A stretch of DNA of 31,257 nt from a virus, in the IMG/VR virus record IMGVR_UViG_3300042397_001572, positions 1-31,257 of that record; one strand, written 5' to 3'. Of the stretch, positions 17,885 through 23,617 are shown in pieces. The stretch's first letter is position 1. The number at the start of each line of letters is the position of its first letter. The position numbers and the translations under genes are program-made. The notes beneath the pieces are model-generated. The model saw only the letters and a list, made by a program, of their open reading frames with translations, had not been told where the DNA came from and made no database searches.

Positions 17885-18483
17885 CTATTAGATTTGTCTT
17901 CGTCTATTTCTATTAACCATGTGGTTAATATATATTTGTTTTTGTCCCCAATAGGAGGATTTCCCCTGTGTGTATGAGTCCAATCAGCTGGCCATATTAA
18001 CAGTTTATTTTTCTTGGGAACGATCCTAGTATTTTGATATAAAAATTCTGTTTCACCTGCATCGTCTATATCGTTCATGTAAAGCTGTATCACAATTCTT
18101 CTTTTAGAATCCTCTCCAAGTGCTTCATAATGCCACTGATGAAAGCCACCACCTGGAACAATTTTTTTCATCTTGATCTGTTCTACTTTATAAGATCTAT
18201 CTTGTAGTATGCTAAACTTGTCAGTGTAAATAGGCATTATTTTTTGCCATAATACTTCAAGAAAATGATTTACATATTGTGGATGTAGTGTACTAATTAC
18301 TTTTGGATCCAGCATATAAAGCTGTTCATCATCCTTCCAGTGTTTAGGAACGGTATCCTGTTGGTGCAATGATAAGTCGGCTATTTTATCGTAGTAGTTG
18401 ATAACATCTTGAAAGTATGAGTTTTGAAAGTAGTTTTCAAATACGCCAATAAATCCTTGAAATTCATATTTTTCAAAATTCAT
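17881..18483 (-). CDS. 2OG-Fe(II) oxygenase, prolyl-4-hydroxylase-like (200 aa)
   Basis: The candidate triad is His118-x-Glu120 in FHQWHYE, with a distal histidine in WTHTHRG (His170 or His172) and a basic residue in KNKYILTTWL (Lys183). The strand RRIVIQLYMNDIDDAGETEF before NKLLIWPADW is the usual order in P4H-like enzymes. Glu replaces the commoner Asp in the HxD position. The Asp/Glu-rich C-terminus (IDEDKSNR) overlaps the start of paralog A by 4 nt. The predicted reaction is hydroxylation; substrate unknown. Confidence 0.82.
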   Translation of the reverse strand: MNFEKYEFQGFIGVFENYFQNSYFQDVINYYDKIADLSLHQQDTVPKHWKDDEQLYMLDPKVISTLHPQYVNHFLEVLWQKIMPIYTDKFSILQDRSYKVEQIKMKKIVPGGGFHQWHYEALGEDSKRRIVIQLYMNDIDDAGETEFLYQNTRIVPKKNKLLIWPADWTHTHRGNPPIGDKNKYILTTWLIEIDEDKSNR

Positions 18484-19145
18484 TCTATTTCTAACCTATA
18501 ATTACCAGCCAACGAAATCCTAACATCGTCAGTGCTGTAAAACGGATATACTTGATGTTGCAACTCTGCAGGGAATATACAAATCTTTCCTTCAAGTTTT
18601 TTATCAACTGGAATAGGATAGTTATCAATTTTTCCAAGAGCATCAACGTACACAAACTCAAAATTAGCAGTGCGATTTTTAATCAAATCAGGATTGGCAA
18701 TGTTATCTTTTTCGTCAGCTATCGTGTATGGAATAGTAGTCCATATAACAAAACTATAAATTCCGCTATGATTGTGTAACGGCAAGAACTCACCGCGCCG
18801 TTGAAGATTTACCCATATGCGTTCAAGAGATAATTTAATTTCTTTGTTTTCAGCGTTTGCTACAGAATTAAATAATCTGTCAAAATATTGATATTTGTTC
18901 TCGTAGACACCTAATAATTTTAGTACTTCTTTATCTATCAAAGAAATTAGCTCGTCTGATAATTTATAATTTATTGAATAGCCTTGTTGTTTTTTGTGAT
19001 AAAGTCTTAATAAATCTTTAGACTCATCTAGCTCTGTTGAAAAATCCGTAAGGAACTTATTTGTTTCTTGTTTTATTCGTTGGAATATAAACGGATTGAA
19101 TGTATCCAAATATATACCAACGTTGGGTAGGCTATAAAAACTCAT
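18480..19145 (-). CDS. Putative 2OG-Fe(II) oxygenase (221 aa)
   Basis: The C-terminal half carries LERIWVNLQRRGEFLPLHNH, then SGIYSFVIWTTIPY and ..GKICIFPAELQHQVYPFYSTDDVRISLAGNY. Candidate residues are His124 and His126 (HNH at the position usually HxD), His197 and Arg209. A proximal His-x-His is found in the PF13759-type group. The N-terminal 110 residues are helical and unassigned. It overlaps the next gene (200-aa oxygenase) by 4 nt. A 37-nt gap separates it from halogenase 3, with no late promoter motif seen in the gap. Confidence 0.76.
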   Translation of the reverse strand: MSFYSLPNVGIYLDTFNPFIFQRIKQETNKFLTDFSTELDESKDLLRLYHKKQQGYSINYKLSDELISLIDKEVLKLLGVYENKYQYFDRLFNSVANAENKEIKLSLERIWVNLQRRGEFLPLHNHSGIYSFVIWTTIPYTIADEKDNIANPDLIKNRTANFEFVYVDALGKIDNYPIPVDKKLEGKICIFPAELQHQVYPFYSTDDVRISLAGNYRLEIE

Positions 19146-19182
19146 ACTAATAATTATCTAAAATTAATAGCAGCGTTTGCAA

Positions 19183-20712
19183 TTATGATTGCTTACTGGT
19201 TCGACGAATAAAGTTGATAAAATCGGAATAAGTCATGTTCTCTTGTACACCACTATCTATGATTTTTTGATACTCGTTAATAACACCGCTGACATCTGCT
19301 AATCCTATAATAGGAACGGTATTTCCAGAAAATACTTTGGCCGAAGTCTCTGGTGTGATATGTCCTAGTCCGGCTAACACAAAGCTCCAGAGTCCCATGT
19401 CGGGGGCCGCAAATGATATATCAAGATCTCGATTTGCAGGCATTTGTGTTTTACACATGGTTAGTAAATTATCAACGAATTCAGTTTTGGTTTTTCCTGA
19501 ACTAACATACTTCCAAAACTCACTGTCAGTTCTGCCTCCCATGTAATGAGCGATTAGAAATTCTTTAGTAGCATCATACAATTTAGCAGTACGTCGATTA
19601 TAGCTGTTTCTGCTGCCCGGATTCAGCGTGTCTTCTAACTTAGGTTTTAAAAATTCAAAAACAAATGTCATCAGTTGAGCGATAGTAGTGTGTATGCTGG
19701 TAGCTTCTAACGGCTCTGCAAATGCAGCAGCGAGCCCGATTGCCAGACAATTTTTCTCCCAGACATTTTCTAGTCGTCCGGTGTCAAATTTTAGTACACG
19801 TATTGGATCAATGGGTCTGCCTAACGTGGTTTCTATTTCTGCTTGAGCTTGATCTGCAGTGATAAAATTATCATCAAACACATAACCGCAGCCCTTGCGG
19901 TGCTGACTCGGTATCTGCCACATCCATCCAGATGATTGAGCCCATGCAGTAGTGTACAACTCTGGAATTTCATTATCTTCAAACGGCAATAAAAACGGCA
20001 TTGCAGAGTTGACTGGTAAATTTTCTTTATAGCTGATCCACTTAGCATTTAATTTTTTCATCAATACTTGTTTAAATCCGCTGGCATCAATAAAAAAGTC
20101 TCCATCGATCAGTTTTCCAGACTTTAGCAATACAGATGTTATATTTCCATTCGCAGAATCTAAATTTACATCTAACACTTCATCGTCAACTACAGAAACT
20201 CCTGGAGTTTTCAAAGTGACTTTTTTAAAGTATTTGCCAACCGCATGTGCATCGAAGTGCAATGCGGTTCCTATGCTGTCAAAGGAAAATGTTTTTTTAT
20301 TAAAATTAGAAATTTTACGTTCTATTTTTTGACCTATGATTGAACTTCGGTGAACATTTGCTGGATCTGTGCTATGGTAGTAGGCGAAAATATAATCAAC
20401 TATGTTATCTGATGCAGGGTTGCCACCGATCGGGCCCATATAACTTTCACCTACTGTTTTCCAATCTTTGTGATGAATTCCGTATTTTAATGTGGCTCCA
20501 GTTTCTTGGAAAAATTCCAGCAGATTGCAACCAAAGTCCCATGATTCATTTTTTAAAATAGATGTGAGCAGTCCAGTTGATCCTTCACCAGCACCCACAA
20601 TACCAATAGCTGACGACTCAACTACAGTAAGAGTGTGTCCTAGGTTAGCTTTGCTGATCATTAAAGCAGCTATCCATCCTGCGGTACCGCCGCCTACTAT
20701 AACAATATTCAT
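19183..20712 (-). CDS. Flavin-dependent tryptophan-type halogenase 3 (509 aa)
   Basis: This is a separate subgroup from halogenases 1 and 2. Visible: GGGTAGW (7-13), GAGEGSTG (40-47), a lysine in GATLKYGIHH (Lys76), WMWQIP (263-268), GCGYVF and FAEPLEATS (Glu336). The Glu-Ser pair of the PrnA loop (PLESTG in halogenases 1 and 2) is Glu-Ala here. The GAGEGS element and shorter length separate it from the other two. It may be closer to the cyanophage VirX1 type, though that needs alignment. The start overlaps the upstream oxygenase stop (TAATG) with a GAAGGA ribosome-binding site. Confidence 0.9.
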   Translation of the reverse strand: MNIVIVGGGTAGWIAALMISKANLGHTLTVVESSAIGIVGAGEGSTGLLTSILKNESWDFGCNLLEFFQETGATLKYGIHHKDWKTVGESYMGPIGGNPASDNIVDYIFAYYHSTDPANVHRSSIIGQKIERKISNFNKKTFSFDSIGTALHFDAHAVGKYFKKVTLKTPGVSVVDDEVLDVNLDSANGNITSVLLKSGKLIDGDFFIDASGFKQVLMKKLNAKWISYKENLPVNSAMPFLLPFEDNEIPELYTTAWAQSSGWMWQIPSQHRKGCGYVFDDNFITADQAQAEIETTLGRPIDPIRVLKFDTGRLENVWEKNCLAIGLAAAFAEPLEATSIHTTIAQLMTFVFEFLKPKLEDTLNPGSRNSYNRRTAKLYDATKEFLIAHYMGGRTDSEFWKYVSSGKTKTEFVDNLLTMCKTQMPANRDLDISFAAPDMGLWSFVLAGLGHITPETSAKVFSGNTVPIIGLADVSGVINEYQKIIDSGVQENMTYSDFINFIRRTSKQS

Positions 20713-21344
20713 TAATATCCTTCTTTATTATCATATGTTAACATTACGTTCATAGCAACAACAACTCGTAAGTTACCAGTTGTGTGTGCAGGCGTATGGT
20801 GATCAAGCCACGATGGAAAAAGTAACAAATCGCCTTCCTCTACCAGCATCTGTTTTTTGTCCGGCCAATACATTTCAGGCAATTCATTTTTATTTTTTGT
20901 TGGAATAACACTTTTTATCATTCTGGCATTGGGATTCAAAAATACAGTTCCAGAATTTTCGTTGTCTAGTGTTACGTAGTGTACAGCAGACCACTGTATG
21001 GTCCTTGGCCCCCCAGTGTGATCATGCGGAAATTGGGAAGTAGAATTAGTCATCATTCCGTACCAGCAGGTTACTTTAAAAGTCCACCCTTTAGAAAAAT
21101 CAATACCGGTAAATTCTAAAAATTCTCGAATGTCATCTTCGTAAAATTTTGATACTATCATCCATGGTATTTTGTGAGCGCCCGGAACATAATCAGTGTA
21201 GGCATTAGTCACGGTGTCATTGACTCCATTCCTAACATATTGCGGATACACATTGTCCATGAGATATTTTTTAATCTTATCGTGATTGCGCACTTTCATC
21301 TTGACCAAGTTAACTGGAAATAACGGAACAGGAGTTATCGACAT
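20712..21344 (-). CDS. Putative 2OG-Fe(II) oxygenase (210 aa)
   Basis: After an N-terminal MSITPVPLFPVNLVK, the protein has SQFPHDHTGGPRTIQWSAVH, with SGTVFLNP, GDLLLFPSWLDHHTPAH and NLRVVVAMNV. His107 and Asp108/His109, distal His182 or His183, and Arg193 form the candidate site. FPSWLDH..P..T..LRV.. is the signature strand pair of the PF13759/P4H group. It lies 1 nt after the 236-aa gene and overlaps halogenase 3. Predicted hydroxylase; substrate unknown. Confidence 0.8.
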   Translation of the reverse strand: MSITPVPLFPVNLVKMKVRNHDKIKKYLMDNVYPQYVRNGVNDTVTNAYTDYVPGAHKIPWMIVSKFYEDDIREFLEFTGIDFSKGWTFKVTCWYGMMTNSTSQFPHDHTGGPRTIQWSAVHYVTLDNENSGTVFLNPNARMIKSVIPTKNKNELPEMYWPDKKQMLVEEGDLLLFPSWLDHHTPAHTTGNLRVVVAMNVMLTYDNKEGY

Positions 21345-21345
21345 G

Positions 21346-22056
21346 TTAGTCTATCCATTTAGAAAAATTATCAATGATTGGCTGCTCAAACTCATATCGA
21401 TCAATAAAAAATAATAGTGTAGTACGAGGTTCTTTAACATTCACTTTGAAGGTATTTGGTCTATGCCATAGATTAGAATCATATGCTATTAGTCTATTAT
21501 ACGTGTTTCCTATCCGAATGGTTTCTTCAAAATGTGTGTGATTATTTTTTAAATCTTGTTTGTATTCTTCTGTTACTATACTGGTGGTGTTAAACAGTTT
21601 TCTAGATGGAAAATCAGGTACAGAAAAATCTTCTGCACCTTTCTTTAAGAAGATCGAAGTACCACTATCAAAATTTGTTTCGTTGGGATTTAAATATACC
21701 AATCCGGCCAAGGTGACGTCGTCGTTGTGTATCCATCCAATGTTTGCATCTGCGTCGTCATATTGTTCGTTGATATGAAAACTTATGTGTATTACAAATT
21801 GTGAAATTCCTGGGAATACTTCTCTGGCAATTTTTTTAGCAAAAAACACTGCAAAATTCTTAGTTTCCTCGTCGGTGGATTCTAATAAATTAATTGTGCG
21901 TTTTCCAGGATAACGATCCGATTTAGTATATTCTTGGTGTTGTGCAAGAGCTAACACCTTGTTTGGATTATTGAAGAAATTATTTCTACAAACAATTACT
22001 TCCTTTAGCGGGTGTTTAGTTTTATCAAAATTGTATATGGTCTGTGTATTACTCAT
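21346..22056 (-). CDS. DUF6445-like putative 2OG-Fe(II) oxygenase (236 aa)
   Basis: The sequence has GWIHNDDVTLAGLVYLNP, then SGTSIFLKK, TYNRLIAYDSNLWHRP and PRTTLLFFIDRY. His110-Asn-Asp112, His198 and Arg211 form a complete HxD...H...R set. The pattern resembles family DUF6445 (a double-stranded beta-helix hydroxylase-like group); I name it from memory. It overlaps the upstream gene stop (ATGA) and is separated from the downstream gene by 1 nt. Confidence 0.82.
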   Translation of the reverse strand: MSNTQTIYNFDKTKHPLKEVIVCRNNFFNNPNKVLALAQHQEYTKSDRYPGKRTINLLESTDEETKNFAVFFAKKIAREVFPGISQFVIHISFHINEQYDDADANIGWIHNDDVTLAGLVYLNPNETNFDSGTSIFLKKGAEDFSVPDFPSRKLFNTTSIVTEEYKQDLKNNHTHFEETIRIGNTYNRLIAYDSNLWHRPNTFKVNVKEPRTTLLFFIDRYEFEQPIIDNFSKWID

Positions 22057-22634
22057 GCCAATTTCCTACTAAGATTGAATACCATGGTAATGCGGCCTTC
22101 TGTATTATGTGTTTGAGGAACAACATGTGGTATCCACGACTCCCACATTAAAAGCAGTCCTTTTTTTGGAGTGATGGAAATTTCCTCAATATTAGTAGCT
22201 GTATCTCCTAACCTAGGCAACATGACAAAATTTCTAAACGGTCTTGGATCGCTTATAATTAACGGCGAAGATCCTTCGGGAACTTGAAGATATAGCAAAC
22301 CAGATAAAATAGAATTAGGATGTGTATGTGACTCGTGATAGTTTCCTTCAAACATCTCACTTACAAATACTTGTGTTTCAAAATTAATTTGTTGCTCGTC
22401 GTACCCTAGTTGTCTAAGGTAGTTTCTAGCAGTTTTATGTACAAGATTTTTAAATGGTTCTATGTCAGGTTGTTTTCCAAGCTGCATGGAAGTATCGAAT
22501 GTATTTTTATAACCCCATCGGTGTCTTGCATAATCTGGATCGCTTAGGTATTTTTTAGCTACAGGCAACATTGCATCTGCTAATATCAGATGTAATTCAG
22601 TAAGTACTGCTGTTGGAAAATGATACTGAATCAC
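22053..22634 (-). CDS. Putative 2OG-Fe(II) oxygenase, 2OG-FeII_Oxy_5-like, GTG start (193 aa)
   Basis: The motif YHESHTHPNSILSGLLYLQ matches the TIGR02466/PF13759 pattern HxHP..s..SG..Yl.. closely. A distal WIPHVVPQTHN (His170) and RITMVFNL (Arg181) complete the site; proximal residues are His103 and His105. The start codon is GTG, overlapping the upstream stop as GTGA (22631-22634), which supports translational coupling. Predicted hydroxylase; substrate unknown. Confidence 0.83.
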   Translation of the reverse strand: MIQYHFPTAVLTELHLILADAMLPVAKKYLSDPDYARHRWGYKNTFDTSMQLGKQPDIEPFKNLVHKTARNYLRQLGYDEQQINFETQVFVSEMFEGNYHESHTHPNSILSGLLYLQVPEGSSPLIISDPRPFRNFVMLPRLGDTATNIEEISITPKKGLLLMWESWIPHVVPQTHNTEGRITMVFNLSRKLA

Positions 22635-23182
22635 ATAGGTCCTTGTGGATTACGTTGTAGATCAAATGCCTGTAAATAATTTGGACCATCAATAGTCACG
22701 TAATGCAGAAACACTTGAATACACTCAGTTCCTTGAAAAGGATCACGCCAGTGGTAGGATTTAGCACCTTTGTAAATTACAGCATCTCCTGGATTTAATG
22801 ACACACTATCTGTTTCGCCATCGGGTTTTGTGAAATGTATAGGCCACTTATCACCTGCAAGATTCACACTTACACTAATTTCACAAGCTTCGGCATCGAT
22901 ATGAGATTTCAATTCGGCACCTCGTTTATACCATCTGCCATAACAATATGTGGGATATAATCTTTCACCTACTAAGTCATTCATATAAAAAATCTTTGAA
23001 ATTAGCAACTGGTGTACTATTTGACTATTGTATAATGCCGGTGAGCCGGCAACTTGTGGATCTGCTTTAGCGAACGTTTTAATGCATTCTTTTTTAAAAT
23101 TGTTTGCAACAATGCTGGCTGCGATAGGATGCAAAAAATCTTCTACTACAAAATAATTGTTTTGTTGTAAATCAGCATTCAT
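22631..23182 (-). CDS. 2OG-Fe(II) oxygenase-like protein (183 aa)
   Basis: The N-terminus (NNYFVVEDFLHPIAASIVANN) is typical of small prolyl-hydroxylase-like proteins. RGAELKSHIDAEACEISVSV contains His94-Ile-Asp96. The distal histidine is in KSYHWRDPF (His144), and the strand GTECIQVFLHYV follows. A clear basic residue for the 2-oxoglutarate carboxylate is less obvious than in the neighbours. It follows GroES after 1 nt. Confidence 0.82.
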   Translation of the reverse strand: MNADLQQNNYFVVEDFLHPIAASIVANNFKKECIKTFAKADPQVAGSPALYNSQIVHQLLISKIFYMNDLVGERLYPTYCYGRWYKRGAELKSHIDAEACEISVSVNLAGDKWPIHFTKPDGETDSVSLNPGDAVIYKGAKSYHWRDPFQGTECIQVFLHYVTIDGPNYLQAFDLQRNPQGPM

Positions 23183-23183
23183 T

Positions 23184-23486
23184 TTAGTCAGGTTCTACAA
23201 TACACCACACATCGGATTCTGGCAAACACCAATATATTTCGTTGCCGACGACTATTTTAGACCCTGCAGCCGGATGGCATAAGATTTCATCTCCGGCCTT
23301 AACAGTCATTGGTATTAAAACTGCTGTTTTTTCAGAATATTTTCCAGGGCCAACTGCTATAACTGTGGCTTTAGATGTTCGCTCGTCTACAGCCGCAGGA
23401 GCAAGTACAATACCGCCAGAAGATACTTGTTCTGGCTCGTGTCTCTTAACTAAAATTCTATCATGCGCTGGTTTTAAAACTGGCAT
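23184..23486 (-). CDS. GroES-type co-chaperonin (100 aa)
   Basis: The sequence is a full-length GroES: PAHDRILVKRHEPEQVSSGG, KATVIAVGPGKY, VKAGDEILCHPAAGSKIVVG, and YWCLPESDVWCIVE. The GGIVL segment corresponds to the mobile loop that contacts GroEL. T4 encodes a GroES analogue (gp31) needed to fold the capsid protein with host GroEL. Here the gene leads the minus-strand block with TATAAATA 49 nt upstream and an AAGGAGA ribosome-binding site. It may also help fold the large enzymes downstream (inference). Confidence 0.94.
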   Translation of the reverse strand: MPVLKPAHDRILVKRHEPEQVSSGGIVLAPAAVDERTSKATVIAVGPGKYSEKTAVLIPMTVKAGDEILCHPAAGSKIVVGNEIYWCLPESDVWCIVEPD

Positions 23487-23534
23487 TTATTTCTCCTTAA
23501 ATTGATTAACATATGCTCTCTTGGTGAAGTAGGG

Positions 23535-23542
23535 TATTTATA
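23535..23542 (-). promoter_or_regulatory. T4-type late promoter motif TATAAATA before groES
   Basis: This is an exact T4 late consensus octamer on the minus strand, 48 nt before the GroES ATG. It is the only upstream promoter seen for the eleven following genes down to position 15105. The same 131-nt gap holds a plus-strand motif for the fibre gene, making a divergent late promoter region. Confidence 0.72.
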
Positions 23543-23590
23543 GTTGGCAATGCATAGGGTCGGCAGTTTGTGATATTATAGTTTTTTACG

Positions 23591-23598
23591 CTAAATAT
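23591..23598 (+). promoter_or_regulatory. Late promoter motif CTAAATAT before fibre gene
   Basis: Plus-strand CTAAATAT lies 19 nt before the ATG at 23618. It pairs with the minus-strand TATAAATA at 23535 to form a divergent pair. Confidence 0.6.
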
Positions 23599-23617
23599 TT
23601 CTATATGTGGAATCCCG

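Noticed and set aside
23544-23580. Possible host-type promoter TTGGCA...TATTAT before the fibre gene
   Set aside because: The spacer is about 24 nt, too long for a standard promoter; the CTAAATAT late motif is better placed.
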